Source: Temnothorax longispinosus (taxonomy: Eukaryota; Arthropoda; Insecta; Hymenoptera; Formicidae). From it: a stretch of DNA of 64,000 nucleotides. The stretch covers positions 726,001 to 790,000 of the forward strand of contig NC_092359.1 in NCBI RefSeq assembly GCF_030848805.1, in the 5' to 3' direction. The notes under the pieces were generated by a model. That model worked only from the letters and a program-made list of their open reading frames with translations. It did not search any database and had not been told where the DNA came from. A program made the position numbers and the translations under genes. Numbering within the stretch: the stretch's first letter is position 1; every line of letters starts with the position of its first letter. Below, one piece after another: positions 1 through 13,700 of the stretch.

Positions 1-3000
1 AGCTAAATCAATTATACCAAAATATTGCGAAAGCCAGATATACACCACAGAACATTATAATCGCTATTCTTAGCACATTTATTATTGCAATAATATAGTA
101 ATAAATTAAAAATACAATACGTCTTCGACGATACAATAGGTTGGCGACGAACCGTAGTTTTTCGCGACATTGTCTATTTCACGATACATCAACTCGCTAC
201 GCGAATATATTTTCTCGTACGCGCCTTGCCGGAAAGTTGTTGCGCGCTTTCGAATTTACGTGCACTCCCGTCGGGCCAATTTTTCAATCCACGCGCCTTA
301 TCGCGTGTTCACGGCCGCAATCCAGCCCATCTCCGCCAGCTTCTTTACCCCCGACATACAATCGTCGTAAGAAATGTTTCCTTACGATGCCGCGACGTAT
401 GCGACGGCGATTATTTACCGCATTATTTGCTAGACTCGCCCGTTTACGGATCTCCAGAACGAAGCGACGTACAACGATAATGAGCTTCACCGGCTACGTA
501 CGGCTACGTATATTTTCTGTCGATGGTGGTCTTGTAACACGAAATAAGGGTGCTTTACACTTCTTCCTCCGCGCTCTCTACCTCCTCTCAAAATACTGTT
601 CGATCCACCTATTCGGTTTATCGACGGTGATGTAGCTAGCCTCTACAGTTCCATGTATTGAGCGAACGAGAAACCGTACGGTGATCTATGGGATTTGCAT
701 ACCCGTGTGCGCGTGTGTGTACGTACATTCATGCGCACGGCTATACGAGCTGTTTAGTAGCATTGCGAGCGAACACTCCCGCGCAACTCCCTGCTCCTAT
801 CCAACCCACCTATAGCCAGCAAGCAGTTCTCGAGATTTGTTGCTTGACATTGAGAAAGTGGCGTTCGCGGCTGGTAACAGTGTATATAACCCCCTGCCAA
901 TGCAACGGGTCGACAGCTCTCGCAACAACAATCGCCCACCGGGAAATATGCGGTCCGTAGTACGTGTAACCTATGCGAGTAACGCGAGACCTCCACCTTC
1001 GCCGAGAGTCGATCGTGCCCAAGTCACGTATTCGCGTTAATCCCCACTACGATGGGCTGGAGCTGGGATTTAAGATCCCGTCGGACCTTGTGCTGTACTC
1101 GAGCTTGAAAAGTGGGTACGGTCTTATGCAAACATCTCGAAATGATCTTACTGGGAAAAAGAGTCTTCTTCCTGAATTGTCTCGTCGACGTGTACAGAGA
1201 CAGAGTCTATCTTACCTCGACCGAAAGTTCGATGAAGTTGCAAAAGAGAAAATAAAAGATACTCAACAACGAGAAAGCATCGCCGACCGGCACGTGACGG
1301 TCGTTTCCACGTTTTACACGTGCCATGTGCCATGCCTTTCTCGTGCGCGGCCACGTATACCATGTCCAGCGAAGGACGCGTGTAGCTTTTTATACGCAAG
1401 ATTAATACCCTACGACGGGCGTTGTATCTTCACATAAGGCCAACCTCTGTACAAGGGGGGTCAACGTCACTCGGCGGAACCTGTTGTTTATACTAGCCAC
1501 TTATTACGTGTCCCTCGACATGCGAAACACATTCGCTGTTTCGAAACCGGCTCTCGTCACCGGTTTATTTGATTTTCGAAATGAGCTTTCCCGCTCACGG
1601 AAGTAACTGGACGCCCGGATAACCTTCGCGGATTTTACTGCTCCGCTCGAAGGAAATCGAATATCCGGCATACTCGCGTACAAAATGTAAGCTGAAAGTG
1701 CGTCAACGTCAGTTTACGACTGCTTCCACGTCGCCAATTAAGCCGAGTGTTCGTATTGTGCGTTCAGCGATTGAAACGGCCTTATATATATATCGTCTTA
1801 TGTATCGCGAGCACGCTCGAAATTGGCCCCGCTTAATGTTATCGCGCGTTGCGCGCTCGACGGCACAAATAAAACTTCACCGCTGGTTTATGTCGCGGCA
1901 ATACGCGCGAAACCGTAGTTAGCGGTTTCCCTACGTGTTATTTCACCCTTTACGGCTCCTTCCTGTTTCTCTTTTCATTTCCTCTTTAGAGAGCGCAGGA
2001 TACAACTTTGAATTTCCTCAATCGCAGTGAATGTGGACAAATATATGCGAAAATGATTTTATGTTTGATTCTAAGGTTGATTCAAACGTAATAAAAAATT
2101 TGTTTCATGCGTAATCCGAGCATATATAAAATTAAATTTTTTACACGAAATGTTGAGAAAGTAAAAATAGTAGTTACAAGTTAATAAAAAGAAATATATT
2201 GGTTTTTATGTACAATTATTTGAAGATGAACATAAACAAAATATTTTTAACCTCTCTTTTCTTTTTATACTTTTATAGCATCATAAAATGTCTCGTAAAA
2301 TGAAAATTGCATTTCTTATGAAAATCTAATGTTACAATCCAATTACTAAATTGAAACTAATACGAAATTATACAAAATTATAACAAGCGAAAATGTTTAA
2401 TTCTCGTCGTACATATGGCAGAGTATATTTTTAAAACAGCTCGTCACTATTTGCCAATCAATTAGCATGTATCCAGTTAATTAATTAATATATTTCCCCA
2501 TGGACCATAACAATCCTCGCCAATTGTGGAAACGACGATAAACTCCGAGGGATATCGAGATACGCGCCGAACCCGATTTACCACAAGCCATCGCTTTATT
2601 TATGAATATTTCAGCAAAGCGCACCGTCCGACACCACAAATGTATGATGTACCAATTGAATGTTGCACTAACGCAAAACCAATAAGCACACAAGATCTAC
2701 AACAACAACTATTACACTATTCACCGAAACCAAGAAGGTAACAATAGGCATTTCGCAGATGTCACCGCTAATGATCTGGTCGCGTGATTTAATGCTTACT
2801 TAATGCTTAATGTCTCTAAGTTTGAATAATTCGAATTTTGATTTCATATTTATTGATAAAATATATCAAGTTTCAATGAAAAATATCAGTGTAAACTACA
2901 CTAAACTGTCCCCTTTCAAATGATTAATTTTAAAAAAGCTGCAGAGTTTTTGTTTTGTTTTTTTTTTTTTGTTTTTTCTTTCTTTAGAAAGATACCTCTC

Positions 3001-6000
3001 TGTAGCGCTCAATAAAACATATTCAAGACCGTTTGCACCCTTATACCATAACGTACACACATGTATCGCTTTCTTTCTTTTTCTTTCTCTCTCGATGCCA
3101 ATGGCGGTATATGCCGAGATTTTTTTTCTCGTGAATCTATGTACTTCAAGATGGGGGATAGCGAGATTACGATAGGGCAATGCGCGTAAAAGCGGCCGAG
3201 CGCGGCTTTTCTGCCGCACATGACAATTACTGCTGGATGTATAAAAAAAAAAGGAAAAGGGGAGAAAGAGTCTCTTGCTATAAAAGCACGGAGACACAAT
3301 GGTTCGGAGAGAGGGAGAGAATAACTAGACGTTTGTGCTTTACGAGTCTCGCGCGAGTGTACGCGGATGCATTCGTGAGTGCTGGCACGTTTATTACACG
3401 GCAGAGCCTCGACGATTTCTTTAACTCAAAGTTGGTATTTACCCGTTATGAGTCCCCTCGGTTTTTAGGTCAACACCTTTGTCGATATAACAACCCTGCA
3501 CAGCGATGCCGCATGTCGCGGCTACTCGCGAGAACACGACGTCTTTGTGAGTTTGATGCTCCTCGGTGCTCCTTCGATCGGTGGTCTGTTAATATAGCGA
3601 CGCAAACAGAAGAATTACCATTATGTTTTAACGCGCGAATTCTCCTCATGTCAATCAGTTCCGCGATTCGTGACATTTCTGGTAAGATAACGCGTTGATT
3701 ATGCCTCTTTGATGAACATTCAGCGAAATATCCTAGTAAATATCACGACAATCGTTACATCAATAATCTCTGTGCAATATTGCATATAAAAATGATAAAG
3801 TTTTCTTATTATTTATAGTTTATATAGTGCCGTTAATATAGTGAAATCGCAATAGAACTTTATGACTCGGATATTTTGTTTGTCTTTCGTCTTATCACCA
3901 GACAAACGTACAGTTTCAGTACCCTCTTACATGACATTAGACGATTAAATTCGTTCTCAAAAGTTCCATATTACCTAGTGTCGTGACGTCACACCATTAG
4001 CTCCCTCGCCTACAATCAGTTCCACGCGAGATACAATTTAATGGGAAAAGTTGCGGATTTCCGCCCCACCCTACTGATCGTCGTTGTCTGACCTGCTCTC
4101 CTCATACCGCGGACGGATAGTCTCGCGTGACGCGATTCTTTCGCTGGGTAAAATCAAGTTTACTTCTGGCAATCCTGTTTAATGTCTGTCACAAAAAAGA
4201 AAGTACTGAAGCAAAATTCATGTTTCTTATAATTCGCCGCGCGAAAACTCGCCCGTCGTCACGGAGGAATTGAGTGTCACCTCGCTCTCGACACTTTTCG
4301 TGATCTGTCTTTACAGACCTTCTCTCGTGTGAAAATATCTCGTGAAAGGTTTGGATGAAAATCGTCTTCATGACAATCTCATGCTAATACGATTTTTATC
4401 AAGACAACCTTAAACCTTGCCCTCCTCGTCTCTCATCTCCGGTTAGACTAGCAATTTTAAGCCGTTTATATGTCGCGAGATCACGCGCGATGAATATGAT
4501 CCTCGTTTCCGCAAGCGTCGTTATAAACAAAAAATATGCAATAAATATTTTTTTCTACTTCAAAAATATTCTTGTCTCAAAGTATCGCTCACTGTACACG
4601 TGTAACGGTTTACTTGTGTACGTTGTAGTGATAATTTACGTCTTCATAGCGTGGGGATGGCTCCAATTATCTATCTGGCAAACCGTTCGCAAAAAATAAC
4701 GTATAATAGACGCATAGATGAAAATTATTACAAACTCCACCGAGTTAGGAGTATCAGCATAGAGCTGAGAGTATCTGAAAGCAAAAAAATGCACAAGCAC
4801 TAACTTTTTTCATATCATCCAGATAAAACTGCGCGTAAAGAGGGAAAATACGACCGCCCATAGCACCGTCGAGCTTTTACACACATTTCCCGTATCCTAG
4901 CGATTTGCATTAGGACCGTTTAACGCCTAAGTAAAAGTTGGTACATTTTCCTGCCCGGGGTAATCCACTTCACTGAATCTGCATGCAGCAGAAAATTCAC
5001 AACCGGTGAACTGGAAAATATTACGGCACAGACGTGTAAATATTACAGTGCACTGTGATTCCTGCATAATACGCGCTATTATAATGTGTTACGCGGCCGA
5101 TATTTACGGTGCAAGAATGTGTTTTTGAGAACCGATGATACTTATAAATCGCTCGCATCGGCTACTCGTTATCGATATCACTTCGTCCCTTGGTAAACGA
5201 TGCGTACATATACACCGTGCATAAGAGATACGTGTGGCTGGCCGAGATAGCGCTGCCACGTCGATATTTCACGGTTAAAACTCTACCCGGTCATGCATAA
5301 TTTTATTTTTAATCCGTGACCGTAAAAGAGTCGCGAACTACCAGTTATGTCATATATATAGATAGATATATACAGGCAAGCGTGAAACATACGTCCTCTA
5401 TTTCCAAAGGCTCAAATTTGATTTCTGATCTTGACGGTTGTATCGTAAAAATAATTATATAAAATGCATTAAATGACAAATATAAATGTGCAGAGAGAAT
5501 TCTTGTCTTAAAGTATTGTCATTCAAAGATTGATTGAATGTAAACTTGTATGCAGAAAGCAGCTCCGTATGCATTCATGATGTAAAAAATTCAGAATGCG
5601 TTTTATGAATGACTTTCGACCTGTAAATACTTTATTTTGATCACCGAAATGAAAATATCTCTTGAAAAGTTTTTTCTAAGTATCAATGAAAGGCGAAGGA
5701 CAGGAAACAGAATTTTCGATATTCAGCCAATAAATATTGCTATATAAAAATGAAACACACACATACATAATATAACATATATTGGAAAAAACTTTTCCAT
5801 TTGACCTTTCTTTTAATAAAGAACGGACAAACGACCATATTACTCACTTCAACTTTATTATATGTATAATACAGCAATATGTGTTAGCGAGATTTAATAA
5901 CTTTTGAAAGTGGGTAGCGACAGTTTAAAAGAGCAGATCGGAATGACTCGATTTTGCTTCCACGCTTCCTTTGTACTTTTGGAACATGAAAATATTACTT

Positions 6001-9000
6001 AGATCATGAATATCGGTAAGCCTCGTAGTAATGGAAATTGTAGATGAAAGTTCTTTTGTACCTACTTATATAAGTGTAAAAAAAGGTAGCAAAAGAGAAT
6101 AAATCTTACTCGTTCTAATCGTCGCACTTTAACGTAACGAATAGAGCTTAAGCGTACGCTTTTCGAGCAAGTTATATAATATTAAATATTTGAAGTGGAG
6201 TCTTATATAATATCGATTTTCTCAATTTCTCGTAAAAATACTATTCGCTGGAAATTGCAATTCTTTTTTAATCATAACGTTTTTTATTCTAATAATAAAA
6301 TGTAGTTTAATGTAATCTAGTAATAAAATGTTTCAAAAAATATTTTATACAAATTATTCATGTTTTAACATTATAATTTATTTAAATTAATCTACTATAG
6401 TATTAAGAAATTAAGAACAGATTCAAAAAATAGGCTCTCTTTATTACTTAAATGTTATGTGTTTTGTTTGTAAAAGATGTAAAAAATTTTCTAACGTTTT
6501 CACAAGTAAAAAGGAATTCATCTAGACACAAATTTGCCTGTGCAATAAAAAACATCATCGAGCCGATCATCGTATTTGTCACGACTACCGTGCGAAAAGA
6601 TGTAGTCGCGAAACAGATCGCGACATTTACCGGAATGTTGACTCCCGTGAATTTACATGCCTAGTGCACCAAGCGAAAACCAATAATGACCGTGGTTAGC
6701 GACTTCAAGATAGGGTTTCCCACCACCGCCAGCCACTATTCAGCCCCAAGAAGGCAATAATGTCATTATGAGGAGGCGGGTAAGGAAATGGTCCGTAAAT
6801 GTTCAGATACCTCCGCCGTTTAGGCTATCACCCTTTCCTCCCTCTTCCTCTCTCTTTTCGTGTCTTCCTTTCTCCTATTTTCCGACGATAGTATCATGGA
6901 AGCTGTTTTGTCTCGTTTCAATGGATTCCCTTGCGCAATTTCGTAGGATAATGATTGCTTCCCCTCGAATCCTCAGCAGTTGCCGGCCAAACGGACTCAT
7001 AGGCTTTCTGTCATGATGTTCAGGAAATTGTACAGGAGATAACGTTTTGCTTCTTATAAAGAAGGACATTTTCTAAAAAGATGTTACCCCGAAAATGTAG
7101 CCTATTCCCTTGACTTTTAAAACTCCAACGTCGAGCTAAACTCGATACAAAGTTGCTCTATTTCCTATATTTTTAAAATTAAAACTATCTTTTATTATAT
7201 CAATATTTGGTTTTGCATAAATTTCTCCGAAAATTACTGATGGAATTTATTGAAAATGTCCACGCATTCAAACCGCGACCAGAGTGAAATTCAATTAGCG
7301 CTAAAGACTAACGAGATTCTTACATTTTGAAGGAAACATAAAAATTGCTTAATACATTCAATGTAAAATTGCGATGAAAAAAGGGAGATAATTGTGAAAG
7401 AAAATCTGAATTTTATCCAAGCAAATACTTCAAGCGATATGCCAAGTTTGCATGAACTTAAAAATAGATTCAAAACCGAAATAACACTATCCAAAGGCAA
7501 ATGATGATTTTTAACGAATTTTTAAAGACTCAGCAGAAATACAACTAAAAGTAATACAGAAGAATGGTACTCTTCTATCCTCTATGCCAGTCTATGTAAT
7601 ATAATAAAATTTGCAAATATGTCTGAACGAAATTATTTTGCAAAGTCCCTTCATAATTGCGGGCTTGAAGCTTAAGTATCATCGTTTTTCGTATAAATTC
7701 ACTATCAGTTTTACCCGACATGTCGCAAGCAAGGAAGCTCTTTCGAGGATATCCTTTTTATGGTGGAGCTTCCTACATTTGACGCGACGAAACGTCACGA
7801 GTGTCCACCGTACATTGTGTTACGGCGAATCGCCATTTGCATAAAACGTCATATCACGCGCACATATTTCTTTAGTAAATTCCGTCTTCCTGTCCACGTT
7901 CAAAAATTTACACGTGAGGCAACGCGCTGGCGATCTATTTACATATAAACACGGCGTGTTACGCATAAATGTTTTATCAGTCGGCTCACCGGTATCCTAA
8001 AATTTTCGCAAGAGTGCCGCTATCCGACCGAGGCTATCAACAGGCGTTATAAATATAACGGTAATAAATACCAATGATAGAAATAGCTGTTAGCGCAACG
8101 ATAAATGCCTCTCAAAATTGCCTTTCTTTTTTAATTTTTCTCGTGGGCCCGTGGTCGGCGTTTAAATTAACGCATGAAATTTTCGTGCGCGGCAAATATT
8201 ATTTTATCGCCAAACGCAATTAAAATAAATTACGCTTTAATTGAGACGCATGTTATATAAATCGACGTAATAAACGTTGATTCATATCAGAAACGGACGC
8301 TGACGTGCCGTACGTGCAGCGAACTAATATTAAGCAATCTATAAGCATAAGTGGATATCTCTGTGCGCCTTGCACGTAGAGATAAAGATAAATCAAACAG
8401 AAACAGAATGCACGCGCGATTCCGAAAGGAAATATGAGGAACGGGAAAACATAAATAATAATTAAATATTGAACTGATTTAATTTTCATAAGTCGATTCA
8501 ATTTGTTATAACGTTGAAACATTGAAATGTGATTAAAGATTATTTGTCTTCCTCAATCAATTTAATTGTGTTTAATTTAACTAACAGGTTTCTCATATTT
8601 CTTTTGTATAATATTTTAATAATCAATTAAATTCCATAAGTCAACAATAACATTATTGACTAATAAAGCAATATTCTACAACGCCAATCACATTTATAAC
8701 GAAAATTATAAAATCACGTTGAATGGATATTAATCGAGCAGGTATTGTCAGCGTCAATTCGTAAATTTTGGCATTCACGTGACGTTTCATTAATCGTTCT
8801 TGCGGAAAATATTCCATAATAATCTTGTTTATGCGGAATGTCAAACGATGCGCTAGGCATATTTACAATTGTGTAATGAATGTATCCGACACACGTATGC
8901 AAGTCAAATAACCTACTTCTGCCCTATGATAATTGTGGAATACATATTAAATGATACGCGGGCATTGCATTTAATTTCTTCGTATGCGTTCCATACGCAC

Positions 9001-9159
9001 ACACACAAAGCATTCAACATGTTACGGTAATTTATTAACTGCCGACAGAGTCGAATTTTCAGCAAAGCACTTTATGCCAAATGAAAATGAATGAATTATA
9101 TTCACAAACAGTTCGCGGAAAATAGAATTTGCATTCTCTCTGTCTCTTTCTTTTCTTCT

Positions 9160-9162
<3 letters not shown>

Positions 9163-9202
<40 letters not shown>
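9163..9202. repeat. (TC)20 microsatellite
   Basis: An uninterrupted TC dinucleotide run of about 40 bases, preceded by a CTT-rich stretch. On the opposite strand it creates an Arg-Glu repeat in a spurious reading frame. Confidence 0.95.
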
Positions 9203-9203
<1 letters not shown>

Positions 9204-9537
9204 ACAAACGTACCACGTTTTAAGATCTATTCAAAGCATTAACGAAATTATGTATGCAAAATATCCTGTCAAACTCAAACATCACCGTAGATGCGTTATC
9301 GGCAGAATTGTCACCGCATTCGCGATGCACCCTTTGTTTCAACGGTAGGACGAAATTTCTTAAGCAACATCTAAAATTCCTATGTACGCGACAGCTACGC
9401 GACGCGAAGCCAAAAGGATGGTTCAGTTGTCGAGTTAAAATGCACCGGGATATTCGTGTTCGATGTGTCTGACGTATGAAACGACGCGGAAACTTTCGAT
9501 ACATGCGGGAATATTTTTATACGCCGCTGCGGGTACC

Positions 9538-9573
9538 GCTGCTGCTGCTGCTGCTATTGCTGCTGCCGCTGCC
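9538..9573. repeat. (GCT)n trinucleotide repeat
   Basis: About twelve GCT-like triplets with two interruptions. It would encode poly-Leu or poly-Ala, but no gene model surrounds it. Confidence 0.9.
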
Positions 9574-10685
9574 ACGGCAGGGATGCAAAGCAAATACGAA
9601 GGGGGCTAAACTAATTTGTACCCTACCAACTCCCCACGTTCGAGCAACGATATTCCATGAATACTGAGCATCCTGGGTTCTAACATCGAGCAACGACCGT
9701 GCATATGCATCGGCTTAGATCGAGCCAGCAAATGTATGAGAGAGTGTGTACGCGCCTGTGTCCGTGTATGCGTAAATAGTTCCTTTCTTAAATATACCAA
9801 ACCGCCCCCAAGATAACACGCTTAAATGACTACAAATGGAAATTGATTAAAAATTCTCTGACCATCAACTTTTCCTGAGCTAGCAAGTTTGCAATCAGTG
9901 GAACGAGCTTACGCGATATCAAGATTACGCTTTCGCCGCATAAAAGAAATTACTTTCTTCTTTTTATTTTCCTTTCAATGGGCTTTTGCTTTCAAAATTC
10001 AAATTTTAATAGTGTAATTAGAATTATATTGCAAATCTTGCACGAGAGATGATGTTTAATGTTGTGTATAAAAAAAAGTTTTTCTTTCGATAAATACTAT
10101 CATTACGATGTTGATAATGCGGTAACAGTCTCACGTACCTTAAGCCACGCATAACAAGAAAAATATTACAAATGTTATATGAGTTACATATGTTTAAAAA
10201 AAAGAAGAAAGTTTATTTCAAATATAAAAGAAAATATTTTCTTCGTCCATAAAGCTGTGAATGACCGCACTTTGCGATCTATAAAAATATGTCCTATAAA
10301 CTTGATTCTGTCATATATAACATCACTCGTACAAATATTAAAGGCAATAAATTTCAACAATTTATCAAAAAATGTAAATGTTTCGTAAAACATTACGTGT
10401 AAAATAGACATTGATGATTCTGTTACACCCTATATATACAGATGCGATTACGTCTGTAAGCTGACGGATGACCGATCTATATTCAGAATGACGTCAATGT
10501 ATCTCCATCGAAATCACGTAATCGACCTTTATGCCCACAATGCTTTATCACACGTTATGTCGAATCGGGGAAGTCACTTCGCGATTTGCCATGGAGCTAT
10601 AACGTTCAGATGATATACAGTATCGCCAAGTCCATTTCTGCATAAAGGTTCTAAGGAAAAGCGTATCACAAAGCGAATCGATTAT

Positions 10686-10694
<9 letters not shown>

Positions 10695-10750
<56 letters not shown>
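10695..10750. repeat. (CT)28 microsatellite
   Basis: The longest pure dinucleotide run in the window, about 56 bases, followed by a C-rich stretch. The flanks (ctccct before, cccccctcc after) suggest an older and longer polypyrimidine tract. Confidence 0.95.
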
Positions 10751-10753
<3 letters not shown>

Positions 10754-13700
10754 CCCTCCTTCCCTCTTTCTTTCTAGGGAGTGTATTTTTCGTGCCTGCG
10801 TGTATAGGGGTTACTCGCCTAAATGCGCACGTCGTCGATGCACGAAGAAATCGATCACCAGCGTTACAACAACCGATGGCACCCGTCACTGTAAAACCAT
10901 GTTAGCCCGGCGACAGTTTGGTGACCCGTCTGATTGACGTTCGTTTTTGAAATCTCGTGGCCCGGTTGATTCGCCGATTGCACGTATATACATATATACA
11001 GCACATGCGGGCGGAACGCCGGCGATAACGCTTCTTTTTTTTCTTCCTTTTTTCCCGGTTGACTCGCGTGTAACGAGTCACGCGGCTGAATCAACTGCGA
11101 TTCTTTGGTCGTATTTCAATACATAACTACGCAAGGCATAGCACATAACAAAGTTATTTCACCCGGCCTGCATTCCGTTTGTTGTTGCGATACGCGCACT
11201 ATTTTTTTCTTTTTTCTTTCCTCGGAGATTGCTTCGATCTAGTGAAGCATTTCGTTATTCATTCGGTTACAGTAACCATGTTTTAATTTAATTAATAATT
11301 TCAGTTCCAGATCAATAAGAACCCCGAAAAAAAATAAGAATAAGAATCAAAGAACCCAAAAGACTAAAAAAAAATTAAAAACATTTTATAAAAAAAGTAA
11401 CCTAACAATTTATATTGTTACATTATTATGAACGTTATAAACGTCATCTTTGTTATTAATATAAATTACATTACTTACATTGTGTAAATAAATATAGACG
11501 ATATAAAGTGTTTTTGTCTTAATGATGTAAACATTAAGAGAAACTTGTATATATTTTCAAAATTTAATTTAAAATTTAAAAATTATATCTATATATTATG
11601 TGTATTACTATTCTACTGCTTTAAAATTTTCTGGCTTATGTAATATTAATGAAAGTTTGGATTATAAACACGCGCGCTGAAGAAAATCAGGCAATTATTT
11701 TAAAAATAAAAACCTGTTTTTACGTAAATAACTCAACGATAGGATTACAAACTCTCGTCGCTTAGAAAGCCTGCCGGCCAATGAATAACTGATAAAGTAA
11801 ATAACACGATGTCATATAAATGCAGATTTCATAGGTGAATATCCGCATAACAGATTGTAAATGAAAATAGTTCCTAGGTCATCGTTTTCACCTGTCATTT
11901 ATTTTGCAAAATCTAAAGCAATTTCCAGGTAGTGTCGGCTGTTACTACGGTGACTTAAGCCGATTTCGCTGCATGCGAAACTCACTGGCAGGCCCAAGTC
12001 GGCTAATCCATTCCCGCAGCGCGAAATCACGAGAAGCGAGAGCGAAATCGGAAGCAATTTCATTTTCCAAAGACACGTACACGAGTTCGTCCTTAAAGCG
12101 GACGGTCGCTGCAGCTCGCGTTCGCGACGTGCACAAAATTTGAGTGCAAAAGCGTGTCCTGTTCGTGAGAGGCACCAAATAAGAACAGAGACTTCGCTAG
12201 AATCCATGATTCTCTTTTCCGGTTGAAATACTTGAATCTCTCACTGCGCGATCTCAATGATTAACGTGAAAACGATAGACAAGCTTAATGGAATCCAAAT
12301 AAAAACAATAAGGTCCGCGCGGTCAGGTCTTTATCAAGTTAATAATTATTTAGATTTTCTTGAGAATTTGTTATCTTTTCCGTCATTCGGTAAAGCGAAG
12401 CAGAACTAATAATAGAAGTAAGGTGTTGAAATATAACATAAATTGGAAAACTTTCCACGAAGAAACAAAAGAGAGAAGAAGAAGCGACCGAGTATCTCGT
12501 ATAAGGCACACGGAAGAGATCGAATCGGGTTAACTCAATTACCGTCTGCTTTAAGATTATAATGAGAAGATAATTCACAAGAGCGGTATTATTATTGAAG
12601 CGTTCCAAAATGCCGGTGTCAAAGTTCACCGGAAGTGTCGAGTTGAAGACAGTTTCGAGTTTGAGTTCCGCGACTAGCGCGACCCTTTACACTGCCTTTC
12701 TGCACATGAAACAGAGATAGTTTCTCTGCTTTGAGAACAAGAGAACAGCAACTAATTTTACAATACTGATTCTGTGTGAACAGCCATCAGGTATTACAGA
12801 GACATCATCCGCAGTATTACGCATCAACCATATAATGGAAGTGAATGTCAGGACTATAACTTATGTCCTTAAATTATTTCCGAAATTCGCTTAACGAGGC
12901 AGTAGCAAATAAATTTAAATATTGATATAAATAAATATATCGTGTCCGTTATTTTCAGAATAAATGTATCTTATAATGGATAAAATGCATTTCGTCTCTA
13001 TATATTCAAAATAATTATGATAATATCACCAAGGTTTTATAAGCTCGACAGAATCATGACGCGAAGCTTCTCTCAAAATGTATCCGACACAAAATTATTA
13101 AAATTGAAATGACGTTTCGATACCTTTTACGTGGCAACCGTCCAAATAACAATGCTACGTCAAAGCGGAGGCATTAAACAAATATAATTAATTTGTTGCG
13201 ACATATATTGTAGCACTCGATGCAAATACTGAACGTGAAGTATCATAAATGTCAGGTATATATCACTCTCGAAACAAGTGCATCCATTTTCGTGTGTCTG
13301 GTCCGTCATTGAAGTGTAAACGCCGCAAAACAAATTATTTCGCGTCCGTCTCCACGGATAGCAGAACAAAAGCTTCATCATTTGACGGAAAAACGCGTTT
13401 AAAACGCAAACGCGGCGTAACAATTTTGGGAATCTAGACGAGCCGTGAACATTTCCAAGTCAAATCCCCCGTTAAACAGTCATTCCTGTTTCCACGTTGG
13501 CTAAATCTAGGTACGTTGCCGTATTCCGGATTCCGGCTGGATGCGTGTCGCGTGCGCGAATCGAGTCGGACACGCGCAACGCGGTATCGCAAAGCGCATC
13601 ACGCAAAAGTGATATGCCGCCCGCTCGTTGTTAATGCAGGTCAAATATTGACGATTTCGTATTTCCGTCGCCGGTTTAAAGGATCGCCGATGTGATTCTG

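Noticed and set aside
141..635. 164-codon plus-strand open frame
   Set aside because: Arg/Ser/Leu-rich translation of CpG-rich DNA, overlapping frames of similar length on both strands, no domain and no splice context.
3180..3698. 172-codon plus-strand open frame
   Set aside because: No recognisable domain; composition follows local base content, and it overlaps antisense frames.
9022..9216. Arg-Glu repeat protein
   Set aside because: Translation of the (TC)n microsatellite.
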